From positions 21,368 to 85,367 of the forward strand of contig NZ_DS996353.1 of assembly GCF_000156375.1 (NCBI RefSeq): a DNA stretch of 64,000 nucleotides, given 5' to 3'. Position 1 is the stretch's first letter; every line of letters begins with the position of its first letter. The notes under the pieces are model-generated. The model did not search any database. It worked only from the letters and a program-made list of their open reading frames with translations, and was not told the origin of the DNA. Positions 8,842 to 18,000 of the stretch are shown piece by piece. Made by a program: the position numbers and the translations under genes. The stretch comes from Desulfovibrio piger ATCC 29098 (GTDB lineage Bacteria; Desulfobacterota; Desulfovibrionia; Desulfovibrionales; Desulfovibrionaceae).

Positions 8842-10383
8842 CTAGTTGGCCGTAAGGGCCTTCATCTGCTCCAGCAGGGACTTTTCGCCGGGCGTCGCGG
8901 TAAATACCAGCATGCGGCCCAGAGCGGCGGCATCGATGAACTGGATCCAGGGCATGACCCGGGCCGGGTCCTCGCTGCGGATGGACAGAGTGCCGGGGCG
9001 GGCCAGGAAGGTCTGGATGGCTTCCGCATCCCGGGGGTCATTGAGATCGCTGCTCAACGAGGCGCCCAGCATGGGCATCATGGCTTCCATGGCCTCGGGA
9101 CGGGGATCGATATTGTAGGCCAGGACGGCCGTCAGGCCGTGGTCGTGCAGATCCAGCGACAGGTCGGAGATGGCGGCATCCATCATGCTCGGGTCTTCAC
9201 TGAAGAAGTTGTAGGCATAGTCCAGATCGACCAGGCCTTCCAGGCTCAGGCGGCCCGTCTGGCGCAGGCAGCTTTGACCGGCAGCATCCGGCTTTTCCAG
9301 GGTGTCGTCCTGCCACTTGAGGGCGATGCGTTCCTTGCCCGGGATGGCGATCATCCCGCGGAGGGGCTTCGTGGAAAAGTCGCAGGTCAGGCTGCTCTTG
9401 AAATGATGGGGGGCGAGCCCCAGCCAGTCGAACCGCATCTCGCCGGCATGGAACAGGTTCTCGTTCTTCCTGCCGGGCGATTCGATGATGTCGACTTCCT
9501 TGACAGTCAGCTGACCAAAGAAGGGCCGGGTCATCATCTGCTTGCCGGCGGCATCCTTCTGGGGCCGCGCGATTTCCATAAGAAGGGCTTCGAGCTGGAG
9601 CTGGAATTCGTCGATACCGGTGTCACCGGTACGGCGGACAAGGCTGAGGAAACGCCCGAACCAGTCGGCGTCGGGCAGGAAGATGTCGCGGCTCTCCAGC
9701 TTGTCCATCTTGAGCGCGCCTTCGGACCGGATGGTGACCTCGGTGGCATCCATGGTCATCCGCTTCCAGGTGCGGCGGTCCACGCCTTCGATGCTGACGG
9801 CGGCGATGGAGCTCTGCATCTGCTCGTCGGGAACCGTGTTGCTGATGCGGATGGGCCCGTAGGTGACCTTTTCCGCGATGGCGGCGATCATGAGTTCGCC
9901 CTCGGGCACCTGCTGCCCGTCCAGCAGACGCTTGAGCACGGCGGCGTCCATGGCCACAGGACCGGAGGAGAGCCCCTCCACCGTGCAGGTCACGGAATCC
10001 CCCGGTATCAGAGACTTCTCGATAAGATCACGCCCCGTGGCGCTGGAGAACAGGGGCGCGTCCCCTGTGGCGGGCAGGATGCTGTCCCGCAGGAAGGGCA
10101 CGCAGGCCAGGACGAAGCGGGGGCTGAGCGTCAAGGAGATCTCTTTCAGGGTCGTGTCATACGTGCGCTGGTCAGAGAGATGGATGTTGCCGAGCTTCAG
10201 GGTGAAGCTCAGGGGATTGATGTCCACCGTCTCCACGCTGCAGATGGCGGCATCAGGATTGGCAGTGCGCAGGACATCCCGGACGGCCTGTTCCACCAGG
10301 GGCTTGCAGGCGAACAATCCTCCCACGACGGCGAGGACACAGATGATGAGTGCGGCCAACAGGCCTTTCGCTGTTTTGGACAT
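8842..10383 (-). CDS. Membrane-anchored hypothetical protein, AsmA-like appearance
   Basis: I do not recognise a named family for this 513-residue protein. It begins with one hydrophobic segment (about residues 7-25, GLLAALIICVLAVVGGLFA) acting as signal anchor, so the bulk should be periplasmic. The body is rich in alternating hydrophobic stretches of the kind DINPLSFTLKLGNIHLSD and ALKMDKLESRDIFLPD. These resemble the beta-rich AsmA/DUF748 envelope proteins that follow a short N-terminal anchor. It lies 171 bases downstream of nadB behind a hairpin and has its own strong terminator, so it probably forms a single-gene unit. An envelope role is inference only. Confidence 0.7.
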   Translation of the reverse strand: MSKTAKGLLAALIICVLAVVGGLFACKPLVEQAVRDVLRTANPDAAICSVETVDINPLSFTLKLGNIHLSDQRTYDTTLKEISLTLSPRFVLACVPFLRDSILPATGDAPLFSSATGRDLIEKSLIPGDSVTCTVEGLSSGPVAMDAAVLKRLLDGQQVPEGELMIAAIAEKVTYGPIRISNTVPDEQMQSSIAAVSIEGVDRRTWKRMTMDATEVTIRSEGALKMDKLESRDIFLPDADWFGRFLSLVRRTGDTGIDEFQLQLEALLMEIARPQKDAAGKQMMTRPFFGQLTVKEVDIIESPGRKNENLFHAGEMRFDWLGLAPHHFKSSLTCDFSTKPLRGMIAIPGKERIALKWQDDTLEKPDAAGQSCLRQTGRLSLEGLVDLDYAYNFFSEDPSMMDAAISDLSLDLHDHGLTAVLAYNIDPRPEAMEAMMPMLGASLSSDLNDPRDAEAIQTFLARPGTLSIRSEDPARVMPWIQFIDAAALGRMLVFTATPGEKSLLEQMKALTAN

Positions 10384-10502
10384 GGCAGTAGTTCCTTGGG
10401 CAAAAAGGATGGATGGCCACCTGTGAGGGTGGGGCTTTTTTCAAAATAGCCGGGCTCCGGCTGCTTGTACAGAAAAAATGCCCAGGGGGCGCGGGGAACG
10501 GA

Positions 10503-10532
10503 AAGCGCCGTGGCCCGGAGGTCACGGCGCTT
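10503..10532 (-). terminator. Hairpin after nadB
   Basis: A 10-bp perfect stem, AAGCGCCGTG / CACGGCGCTT, lies 23 bases past the nadB stop. The minus-strand tail (TTTCCGTTCC) is only partly T-rich. Confidence 0.55.
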
Positions 10533-10554
10533 CATCGTCAGGGAAGGGGAAGGG

Positions 10555-12153
10555 CTAGTCCACGCGGTGGTGGCAGCCGATGCTGTTCTTGTTGCGCATG
10601 GCGGCCTGGGTGATGACGTAGGCCGTCTGGGAGCCGTGGAAAAGATCCACCAGCGGCTTGGAGATGCGCGTGCCCTTGTAGAAGTCGTGGATGTGGCGCA
10701 CCAGATCGCGCATATCTTCGAAAGCCCGGCGCAGGCGGGCCTTGGAGCGCGAGATGCCCACATAGTTCCACATGGTGTTGCGGATGTTGGCCCAGTCCTG
10801 GGCCACCAGGGCCGGGTCATCGTGATGTTCGTTGCCTTCGTGGCGCCAGTCGGGGATGGCGGCCGCCAGCGCGCGGGGGATGGCTTCGCGGCCGGAGGCG
10901 GTGATGCGCGCCAGATGCTGGCCGCAGCTCTGGCCCCAGACGGCGGCTTCCAGCAGGGAGGTGCTGGCCAGACGGTTGGCGCCGTGCAGGCCGGTGCAGG
11001 CGCATTCGCCGATGGCATACAGGCCGGGCATGGACGTACGGCCGAAGGTATCGGTGAGGATGCCGCCGCAGAAGTAATGGGCCGCGGGTACCACGGGGAT
11101 GGGCTCCTTGCGGATGTCGATGCCGATCTCGAGGCACTGGTTGAAGACCGTGGGGAAGCGCGTGGGCAGATCCTGCTTGACGCCGCTCACATCCAGGTAC
11201 AGGCAGGGCACGCCCCGGCGCAGCATCTCTTCCACCATGGCCTGGGCCACTACGTCACGGGGGGCCAGGTCGCCGCGTTTGTCGTGGCGGAGCATGAAGG
11301 CATCGCCTCTGTCGTCCAGCAGGCGGGCGCCTTCGCCGCGCATGGCCTCGGTGATGAGCGGACGGCGGTAGCTGCGTTCCTCATACAGGGCCGTGGGATG
11401 GAACTGCATGAATTCCAGGTTGGCCAGTTCCACACCGGCGCGGAAGGCCATGGAGATGCCCGCCCCCACGCAGCCGGGAGCATTGGTGGAGTGCAGGAAG
11501 ACCTGCCCCACGCCGCCGGTGGCCAGGACGGTCCAGTCGGCCAGGATGGTCTCGGGCTCGCCGGTCTCGGCATTGAGCACGTAGGCCCCCAGACAGCGGT
11601 TGGTGACGCTGTAGCGGTACTGGGAGTTCTTGGCGTGGTGGTGGGTGGTCAGCAGGTCGATGGCCGAATGGTTGTGCAGGCAGGTGATGCGCGGATGGAT
11701 CTTCACCTGGGCCGCCAGGCCGTCCATGAGGGCGCGGCCGGAATAGTCGGCCTTGTGGAGGATGCGGTGGGCACCGTGGCCGCCTTCGCGGGTGAGGTTG
11801 TAGGTGCCGTCTTCGTTACGGTCGAAATCGACCCCGGCGCGTTCGATGAGCACATTGTCCACGCAGTCGGGCCCCTGACGGCAGAGGAAGCGCACGGCGC
11901 GGTTGTTGTTGTAGCGGTGGCCCGCCACGAGGATGTCGTGTTCCAGGGCGCGGGCTTCGGCGTCACGGGGGGTATCCGCGGCCTTGTAGATGATGCCGCC
12001 CTGGGCCAGGGGGGTGTTGCCGTCGTCCAGGTCGGGACCGGCGTTGATGAGCAGCACGTCACGCCCGGCATCGGCCAGGGTAAGGGCGGCAGTACAACCG
12101 GCGATGCCGGAACCGATGATCAGGATGGTGACGTGACGACGTGTCGAGCTCAT
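10555..12153 (-). CDS. nadB: L-aspartate oxidase
   Basis: NadB oxidises L-aspartate to iminoaspartate, the first step of de novo NAD synthesis. In anaerobes fumarate can serve as electron acceptor. The 532-residue flavoprotein has the FAD-binding motif IIGSGIAGCTAALTLADAG (residues 12-30). It also has a substrate-site segment GGVGQVF (about 214), the catalytic-domain HPTAL (about 251) and a C-terminal helical domain with NSIGCHHR. It is third in nadC-nadA-nadB, with 21 bases between nadA and nadB. Product transfer to NadA explains the linkage. Confidence 0.96.
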   Translation of the reverse strand: MSSTRRHVTILIIGSGIAGCTAALTLADAGRDVLLINAGPDLDDGNTPLAQGGIIYKAADTPRDAEARALEHDILVAGHRYNNNRAVRFLCRQGPDCVDNVLIERAGVDFDRNEDGTYNLTREGGHGAHRILHKADYSGRALMDGLAAQVKIHPRITCLHNHSAIDLLTTHHHAKNSQYRYSVTNRCLGAYVLNAETGEPETILADWTVLATGGVGQVFLHSTNAPGCVGAGISMAFRAGVELANLEFMQFHPTALYEERSYRRPLITEAMRGEGARLLDDRGDAFMLRHDKRGDLAPRDVVAQAMVEEMLRRGVPCLYLDVSGVKQDLPTRFPTVFNQCLEIGIDIRKEPIPVVPAAHYFCGGILTDTFGRTSMPGLYAIGECACTGLHGANRLASTSLLEAAVWGQSCGQHLARITASGREAIPRALAAAIPDWRHEGNEHHDDPALVAQDWANIRNTMWNYVGISRSKARLRRAFEDMRDLVRHIHDFYKGTRISKPLVDLFHGSQTAYVITQAAMRNKNSIGCHHRVD

Positions 12154-12174
12154 CTTGACTCCTTGTTTCTTGCG

Positions 12175-13245
12175 CTAGCGTTGGGCCGCGCATACCTGGA
12201 GCATGCGGGTCAGGGATGCCCGGGCGGGCGCCAGCTGCTCGTCCTGCAATGTCATGATGGGGGCTGTGCCGGCAGCGACGCCTTGCAGGCAGGCCAGCAG
12301 GTTCTCTTCGGTGACCTTGGCCATGTCGGGGCAGATGGCGGGCGCCAGGGGTTCGATCCGGCAACGTCCGGCGAAACGGTCACGCAGGCGGTGGACGAGG
12401 TTGGTCTCCGTGCCGATGACCAGGGTGCCGCCTTCGCCGGCGGCCTTTTCCGCTTCCTTGATGAGGTAGGAAGTGGAACCGGAGCCGTCGCACAGGCCGA
12501 TGAGCTCGGGACGGCATTCGGGATGGGCCAGCACGCGGCAGCCGGGATGGGCGGCCCGGGCGGCCTGCACGCTTTCGGGACGCAGACGGCCGTGGATGGC
12601 ACAGCAACCCGGCCAGAGCAGCAGACGGCGGCTGGCGGCGGCGCTGCCGGGCCGGCGTTCGCTTTCGGCCAGACCGTCTTTGCCGCTCAGGCGCAGCACA
12701 TGCCAGTCATCGGGGCCCAGCCCCAGCTGCAGGCCCGTGTTGCGGCCCAGATGCTTGTCGGGCATGAAGAGCACGGCACCGTCGGGCCCGGCTTCTTCCA
12801 GGGCCCAGGCCAGCATGGTGCGGGCATTGGCCGAGGTGCAGACCGCCCCGCCGAATTCGCCCACCACGGCCTTGAGCGCCAGGGTGGTGTTCACATAGGC
12901 CAGGGGCACGATCTTGCGCCCTGTGGCCTGCAGTTGCAGCAGTACGGTGCGGGCGAGCCCGGCCGGCGTCATGAGCGACATCATGCAGTTGGCGTCCCAG
13001 GCGGGCAGATGCACGCTCTGGCCCGGTTTGGCCAGCAGGGCCGCGGATTCGCCCATGAAGTACACGCCGCAGAACACGATATGTTCGGCATCGATGCCTT
13101 CGATGCGGCGGGCCAGTTCCAGGGAGTCCCCGGTCACATCACAATGCCGCACCACATCATCATGCTGGTAATGATGCCCCATGATGCACAGGCGGTCGCC
13201 CAGTCCTTGCTTGATGGCCGTAATGGCGTCGGAGAATCGAGACAT
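12175..13245 (-). CDS. nadA: Quinolinate synthase
   Basis: NadA condenses iminoaspartate with dihydroxyacetone phosphate to quinolinate using a [4Fe-4S] cluster. The 356-residue product has the family's GHHYQHDDV opening (residues 23-31). Likely cluster cysteines sit in VCTSANA (about 139), HPECRPEL (about 226) and AICPDM (about 308). The substrate-binding DGSGSTSYLI (about 237) is also present. The arrangement with three triose-binding repeats is that of the E. coli-type enzyme. It lies 23 bases after nadC and 21 before nadB. Confidence 0.96.
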   Translation of the reverse strand: MSRFSDAITAIKQGLGDRLCIMGHHYQHDDVVRHCDVTGDSLELARRIEGIDAEHIVFCGVYFMGESAALLAKPGQSVHLPAWDANCMMSLMTPAGLARTVLLQLQATGRKIVPLAYVNTTLALKAVVGEFGGAVCTSANARTMLAWALEEAGPDGAVLFMPDKHLGRNTGLQLGLGPDDWHVLRLSGKDGLAESERRPGSAAASRRLLLWPGCCAIHGRLRPESVQAARAAHPGCRVLAHPECRPELIGLCDGSGSTSYLIKEAEKAAGEGGTLVIGTETNLVHRLRDRFAGRCRIEPLAPAICPDMAKVTEENLLACLQGVAAGTAPIMTLQDEQLAPARASLTRMLQVCAAQR

Positions 13246-13268
13246 GGTTTCCTTCGGGTTGGGGATGA

Positions 13269-14168
13269 TCAGGCGTTGGCCAGGGTCATGCTGAAGTCGG
13301 CAGCCACGGCGGAATGCGTCAGGCGGCCCACAGAAATGAAATCGGGATGGCGGGGGCCGGTAAGGGCGATGTCGCGGATGGTCTCCAGGGTCACGCCGCC
13401 GCTCACTTCGGCCTCGATGTGGGCGGGCACCAGTTCCAGGGCCTGGCCCAGCAGGGGGACGCCCATATTGTCCATCATGATGCGGTCGGCCCCGGCGGCC
13501 ACGGCCTCACGCACATGGTCGAGGGTGCGGCACTCCACTTCGATGGGCGGGCAGGGGGAGTAGGTCTCACGCAGGCGGGCCACGGCGCGGGTGATGGAAC
13601 CGGCGGCGTCGATGTGGTTGTCCTTGAGCATGAGCATCTCCACCAGATTCTTGCGGTGGTTGCAGCCGCCTCCGGCCTGGACGGCGTATTTTTCGGGCCA
13701 GCGCAGGCAGGGCGTGGTCTTGCGGGTATCCAGCAGGCGGACCCCGGTACCTTCCAGCTCGTGCACGTAGCGGGCCGTGAGGTTGGCGATGCCCGAAAGG
13801 TGGGTGATGAAATTGAGGATGACCCGCTCGGCCTTGAGCAGGACGATGGCCGGGCCATCCATGCGGACGACCTCGGTCATGGCCGGGACGGTGGAGGCTT
13901 CCTCCACCAGCATCTCCACGTGCGGATCGGCGCCCATGACCTCGAAGACCTCGTGGATGACGGGCAGGCCCACCACGTGGGTGTCTTCCTTGGCGCGGAT
14001 GACGGCATGCATGGGCGCGTCGGCGGCAAAAAGGCCTTGGGCGGTCAGGTCGGGGCCGTCCTCATCCAGGGCCAGTTCTATGGAGCGACGCAGGTAGCGT
14101 CGGCCTTCGTCGGAAAAAAACGTGCTCCAGGGTGTGAACATTCTTCTTGTCCCGTCTATGGTGTGCAT
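13269..14168 (-). CDS. nadC: Nicotinate-nucleotide pyrophosphorylase (carboxylating)
   Basis: NadC (quinolinate phosphoribosyltransferase) converts quinolinate and PRPP to nicotinate mononucleotide. The reading frame extends to 14345, but the start at 14168 (MHTIDGTRRMFTPW) is chosen. It gives 299 residues, the usual length, and the extra upstream codons would run across the nadC promoter. Motifs seen are LNFITHLSGIANLT (about 118-131), LLDTRKTTPCLRWPEKYAV (about 146-164), NHRKNL and LMLKDNHI (about 173-188), and the C-terminal SVGRLTHS. First gene of the NAD operon. Confidence 0.95.
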   Translation of the reverse strand: MHTIDGTRRMFTPWSTFFSDEGRRYLRRSIELALDEDGPDLTAQGLFAADAPMHAVIRAKEDTHVVGLPVIHEVFEVMGADPHVEMLVEEASTVPAMTEVVRMDGPAIVLLKAERVILNFITHLSGIANLTARYVHELEGTGVRLLDTRKTTPCLRWPEKYAVQAGGGCNHRKNLVEMLMLKDNHIDAAGSITRAVARLRETYSPCPPIEVECRTLDHVREAVAAGADRIMMDNMGVPLLGQALELVPAHIEAEVSGGVTLETIRDIALTGPRHPDFISVGRLTHSAVAADFSMTLANA

Positions 14169-14201
14169 GGTAAGCCCTGCGCATAAGCACGGCATTACAT
14201 A

Positions 14202-14230
14202 GTGATAAATGGCCCGTTGGGGCGCGTCAA
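14202..14230 (-). promoter_or_regulatory. Sigma70-type promoter of nadCAB
   Basis: On the minus strand, TTGACG (-35) and TATCAC (-10) are separated by exactly 17 bases, 34 bases upstream of the nadC start. It is flanked upstream by the palindrome at 14233-14250. Confidence 0.65.
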
Positions 14231-14232
14231 GT

Positions 14233-14250
14233 TTGAGAGCTTTTTCACAA
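14233..14250. promoter_or_regulatory. Rex/HcpR-like operator beside the nadC promoter
   Basis: The 18-bp site TTGAGAGCTTTTTCACAA (plus strand) matches the redox-sensor consensus TTGTGAAATATTTCACAA at about 14 of 18 positions by my count. It begins 3 bases upstream of the nadC -35 box. Rex-type NADH sensors are known to control NAD synthesis in some bacteria. Assignment to Rex rather than a CRP/FNR-family HcpR is not possible by eye. Confidence 0.4.
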
Positions 14251-14371
14251 CAGCGCAGCAAAAAAGCATTCTTTTTGTCACGAAGATGCTGTATGATACC
14301 GCCGTGTTGTGGGAGAAGTCCGTCGGGCAGGCAGAGGCCCGGCACGCGTACAGACGAGGGAGCTGATTGCC

Positions 14372-15769
14372 ATGAGTGAACAAGAGAAGACCCAGACCGC
14401 AGACGACCGGCCGCAGATGGCGAACCCGATCCCCGAAGATGACGGGATGGCGGAAGGACATGGCATAAGCATACCCGAGGCCTGCCGCGAGCTGGGGGAC
14501 GAGGCCGAATTCGTCCACCCCGCCGACCTTGCCGACCATCTGGAGAACCTGAGCCTGGAAAAGCAGGTCTGCGCCCTGCGCCACATGCCCACGGAAGACG
14601 CCGCCGAGGCCCTGGCCGAACTGGAAGGCAGTGTGGCCGTGGACGTGCTGGAGAACCTGGATGCCGACGTGGCCGCCCAGATCATCGCCGAGATGGAGCC
14701 CGACGACGCCGCCGACGTGCTGGACGAGCTGGACGAGGAACACCGTGACGTCCTGCTGGGCAAGCTGACGCGCGAAGACTCCGAAGAGCTGCGCAACCTG
14801 CTGAATTTCGACCCCGACTCCGCAGCCGGTGTCATGAACACCGAGCTGATCCTGCTGGAAGAGAACATGACGGCCGACGAGGCCATCACCCACATCCGCA
14901 GCGAGATGGAGGACAAGGAAAGCCCCTACTACGCCTATGTGGTGGACAAGAACGACAAGCTGGTGGGGGTGCTTTCGCTGCGCGACTTGATGCTGGCGCG
15001 CCCCGGGACCATCGTGGGCGATGCCGTGTCGGGCCAGAGCGTGGTCTCCGTGCCCTATGACATGGACAAGGGCGAAGTGGCCAACCTGCTGTCGCACTAC
15101 AACTATCTTGCCATGCCCGTCGTGGACTACGAGGGGCACATCATGGGCGTGGTGACCTATGACGACATCATGGACATCATGCACGAAGAGGCCAGCGCCG
15201 ACATGCTGGGCATGGTGGGCGCCGACCCCGAAGAAAGCGTGGACACCCCCTGGAAGGAGAGCGTGCGCAAGCGCCTGCCCTGGCTGGTGGTGAACATGGT
15301 CAATTCGGCGCTCTCGGCATCGGTGGTCTACATGTTCGAGGGGTCCATCGCCCAGATGGCCGCCCTGGCCGTGCTCATGCCCATGGTGGCCAACCAGGCC
15401 GGGAACACCGGCCAGCAGGCTCTGGCCGTCATGATTCGGCAGCTGGCCACGGACCGCTTCGAGACCAAAAAAGCCTGGATGGCCGTGCTGCGCGAGGCCA
15501 AGATCGGCCTGGTCACGGGCCTTTTCATGGCCATGCTGGCCCTGTGCGGCGCCTGGGGCTTCACAGGGAACCCGCTGGTGGGTATGGTCATGGCTGGTGC
15601 GCTGCTGTGCGACATGATGCTGGGCGCGGTGGCCGGTGGTTCCATCCCCCTCATCTTCCGTGCCCTGGGGCGTGACCCGGCCCAGGCTTCCAGCATCTTC
15701 CTGACCACCATCACAGACGGCGCGGGCTTCTTCATCTTCCTCGGGCTGGCCACCATGTTCCTTTTCTAG
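14372..15769 (+). CDS. mgtE: Magnesium transporter MgtE
   Basis: An inner-membrane Mg2+ channel/transporter. The 465-residue product has the MgtE_N superhelical domain with acidic repeats (EPDDAADVLDELDEEHRDVLL, about 107-127), then two CBS domains (about 150-275) that sense Mg2+. The C-terminal pore domain has five helices, with VLMPMVANQAGNTGQQALA (about 332-350), the signature of the ion-selectivity region. The start at 14372 (MSEQEKTQ) is preceded by GAGGGAG and is preferred over an ATG 63 bases upstream. The response-regulator gene follows after 33 bases. Confidence 0.95.
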   Translation: MSEQEKTQTADDRPQMANPIPEDDGMAEGHGISIPEACRELGDEAEFVHPADLADHLENLSLEKQVCALRHMPTEDAAEALAELEGSVAVDVLENLDADVAAQIIAEMEPDDAADVLDELDEEHRDVLLGKLTREDSEELRNLLNFDPDSAAGVMNTELILLEENMTADEAITHIRSEMEDKESPYYAYVVDKNDKLVGVLSLRDLMLARPGTIVGDAVSGQSVVSVPYDMDKGEVANLLSHYNYLAMPVVDYEGHIMGVVTYDDIMDIMHEEASADMLGMVGADPEESVDTPWKESVRKRLPWLVVNMVNSALSASVVYMFEGSIAQMAALAVLMPMVANQAGNTGQQALAVMIRQLATDRFETKKAWMAVLREAKIGLVTGLFMAMLALCGAWGFTGNPLVGMVMAGALLCDMMLGAVAGGSIPLIFRALGRDPAQASSIFLTTITDGAGFFIFLGLATMFLF

Positions 15770-15802
15770 GCCTGCCCGTACACAACGCAAAGGCAGGTAG
15801 CC

Positions 15803-16471
15803 ATGCACGACGTTTGCCGCATCCTGCTGGTGGACGATCACAAATTGCTCATGGAGGGCATCCGCAGCCTGCTGGCCCCCCACAGCCATTTGCGTGTGGC
15901 CGGCATGGCCCCCGACGGCAAGGAAGCCGTGGGCCTGGCCGCCACCCTGTCTCCCGACCTGGTCATCATGGACATCTCCATGCCGGGCATGAACGGCGTG
16001 GAAGCCAGCCGCGCCATCCTCCAGATCCGGCCCGAGACGCGCATCCTCATCTATACCGGTCACGAGGACCAGCGGCATCTGCTGGAGCTCATCCAGCTGG
16101 GCATCATGGGCCACGTTTGCAAAAGCGATCCGCCGTCCGTCCTGCTCCAGGCCATCGATGCCGTGCGGCAGGGGGAGGTCTTCCTCAGCTGTGCGGACCC
16201 CGGCGGCTGCATGGCGGCCCTCATGCGCCAGAACCGCCAGCGCCTCAGCCCCGCCGAGGGCGGGCCGGACATCGGCATGCTCTCGCCGCGCGAGAAGGAG
16301 ATCTTCCGCCTGCTGGCCGACGGCTACAGCGTCCGCCAGATAGGGGATGCCCTCAACATCAGCCCCAAGACCGTGGAGACCCACAAGTACAGCGTGCTGA
16401 CCAAATTGCGCGCCAGCTCCATCAACGAACTGACCAAGATGGCCATCCGTCTGGGCCTGGTCTCGCTATAG
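15803..16471 (+). CDS. NarL/FixJ-family response regulator
   Basis: A 222-residue two-component response regulator. The receiver domain spans residues about 5-120, with the acidic pair Asp11-Asp12, the phosphoacceptor Asp57 in IMDISMPGMNG and the switch Thr near 81 (LIYTGHED). A LuxR-type helix-turn-helix lies at about 155-215 (LSPREKEIFRLLADG and SPKTVETHKYSVLTKL). No sensor kinase is nearby, so it is an orphan. The 33-base gap to mgtE makes cotranscription likely, but any role in magnesium control is inference. A short hairpin with a GTTTT loop follows the stop (16472-16486). Confidence 0.93.
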   Translation: MHDVCRILLVDDHKLLMEGIRSLLAPHSHLRVAGMAPDGKEAVGLAATLSPDLVIMDISMPGMNGVEASRAILQIRPETRILIYTGHEDQRHLLELIQLGIMGHVCKSDPPSVLLQAIDAVRQGEVFLSCADPGGCMAALMRQNRQRLSPAEGGPDIGMLSPREKEIFRLLADGYSVRQIGDALNISPKTVETHKYSVLTKLRASSINELTKMAIRLGLVSL

Positions 16472-16838
16472 CCCGGTTTTCGGGCCTGTCCTTCCAGAGC
16501 CTTCCCTGTGTGGTCCCCTTCCGGCCGTCCCGTGCGGCAGGGCTTGCAGGGGGCGTCTCCTTCCTCTCGGGGCCTGCCGCTCCAAGCCCTCTCTTGCCGT
16601 GGCGGACTGCCTTCCCGGCAGACTTCCCGCTCTTGCTCCGATCACCTGCCATATCCGCCGACCATGTTTGCTTGGGGTGCCCGCGGCAACCCTGTCTCGA
16701 TCCTGCGGCTGTCCCTGCCGTGGTACGTCATAACGGCAGCGGTCTTGTTCCCGTATGCCTGCCCCTTTCCGGGCAGGAGCGGGATAAAAGCCGGCATACG
16801 CAAGGCCCTGCGGGAGCATGGCGTTGGCGCAGCAGGCC
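16472..16838. other. Non-coding stretch between convergent genes
   Basis: No gene is supported here. It contains short hairpins (CCTGCCC / GGGCAGG at 16758-16777; CTGCCGT / ACGGCAG at about 16716-16738) that may end the two converging transcripts. None has a T-run. Confidence 0.5.
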
Positions 16839-17765
16839 TTACGCCGGAGTGGAGGCGTCCCGGGCTGTGTCTTCAGGAACAGGCCCGCCCCAGAGCGAGG
16901 CCTTCAGGTACTCCAGAAAGACCCTGGCCGGTTTGGAGAAGAGCTGCTGCTTTTTCCAGGCCACGTTCAGGCCCACTTCCATGGCCGGACGCAGGGGGCG
17001 GAAGCAGAGCGGACCGTTTTCCGGCAGGCGGATGATCCTGTCCAGGCAAAGTGCATAGCCCATGCCTTCCTCGACCATGATCGAAGCACTGTAGAGCAGG
17101 TTGTAGGTAGCCACCACCTGCAGGGCATCGTGCGTTTCGCCCAGCCAGCCCGCGACTTCGTTGTTGACCATGTTCTGCCGGGAGACCAGCAGGGGCAGGC
17201 CGCGCAGGTCGGCAGGCGTGATGGACGTCCGGGCTGCCAGCGGCGCGTCCTTGCGCATCAGGACGCCCCAGCGGTCCTTGACCGGCAGACGGAAGAACTC
17301 GTAGCCCGCAAGATCCACGGGCTCGATGAAGAGGCCGAAATCCACCAGATCCCGGTCTATCTTTTCCATGACGTCCTCGGCATTGCCGCTGAAGATGTGG
17401 AAGGTCACGTGCGGGTGATCCTGCCGCATGCGGCGCGCGGCCCGGGCGAGGAGACGTATGGCGTCGGTCTCGCCGCCGCCGATATGGATGTCCCCGCTCA
17501 ACAGCTCGTCCGGCGCCCTGAGTTCCGCGGTGGTCTTTTCCAGCAGGCTGAGGATCTCCTGTGCCCGTTTGCGGAAAAACGTACCTTCCTCCGTCAGGGT
17601 GATGCTCCGTTTGCCGCGCAGGAAAAGCGTCTTGCCCAGCTCTTCTTCCAGCTCCTGCATCTGCCGGGACAGGGTGGGCTGGGTCACGTGCAGGGCCTCG
17701 GCAGCAGCGGAGATGGTCTTTGCCTGCGCGACCGCCAAGAAATAGCGGAGGGTCCTCAATTCCAT
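16839..17765 (-). CDS. LysR-family transcriptional regulator
   Basis: A 308-residue LysR-type regulator. The N-terminal winged helix-turn-helix starts MELRTLRYFLAVAQAKTIS and contains AAAEALHVTQPTLSRQMQEL (residues about 22-41). A linker helix and a two-lobed ligand-binding domain follow (about 90-295). The start at 17765 is set by an AAAGGAG ribosome site and by family alignment; the open frame upstream is ignored. The symporter gene lies upstream on the same strand, behind a terminator. Control of that symporter is plausible but not shown. The effector is unknown. Confidence 0.92.
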   Translation of the reverse strand: MELRTLRYFLAVAQAKTISAAAEALHVTQPTLSRQMQELEEELGKTLFLRGKRSITLTEEGTFFRKRAQEILSLLEKTTAELRAPDELLSGDIHIGGGETDAIRLLARAARRMRQDHPHVTFHIFSGNAEDVMEKIDRDLVDFGLFIEPVDLAGYEFFRLPVKDRWGVLMRKDAPLAARTSITPADLRGLPLLVSRQNMVNNEVAGWLGETHDALQVVATYNLLYSASIMVEEGMGYALCLDRIIRLPENGPLCFRPLRPAMEVGLNVAWKKQQLFSKPARVFLEYLKASLWGGPVPEDTARDASTPA

Positions 17766-17883
17766 ACGATGCTCCTTTGCCGGGATGCAGGTGGGGCGTC
17801 TGCGGCTGGTGCCATTACCGTCCGCCCCGGTCAGGGACGGCGGAAGACCGGCACGTTTGGCCGCATGGCCGGAGAGCGGATAC

Positions 17884-17905
17884 AAAAAATCCCCGCCGGG
17901 CGGGG
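17884..17905 (-). terminator. Intrinsic terminator upstream of the LysR gene
   Basis: On the minus strand a 6-bp GC stem (CCCCGC / GCGGGG) is followed by ATTTTTT. It separates the symporter transcript from the LysR gene. Confidence 0.7.
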
Positions 17906-18000
17906 CTGGATGCGGCAGGGGCCTGACCAGAGAGGATACAGGCGCCTTTTGCCCTTGTCCATGTCCGTACCGGAAGGGGGACTTTCCGGGAAAGGGACAT

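Noticed and set aside
10465-13563. Open frame of over 1000 codons on the plus strand across nadB and nadA
   Set aside because: It is antisense to two clear enzyme genes, has shadow-type composition (Gly/Ala/His/Gln-rich) and no ribosome site. High GC creates such frames. Similar long antisense frames over hypD/argC, mgtE, polA, the M16 gene and mop were dropped for the same reason.
14169-14345. N-terminal extension of nadC to 14345
   Set aside because: The extra 59 codons overlap the nadC promoter, have no family similarity, and would make the protein too long.
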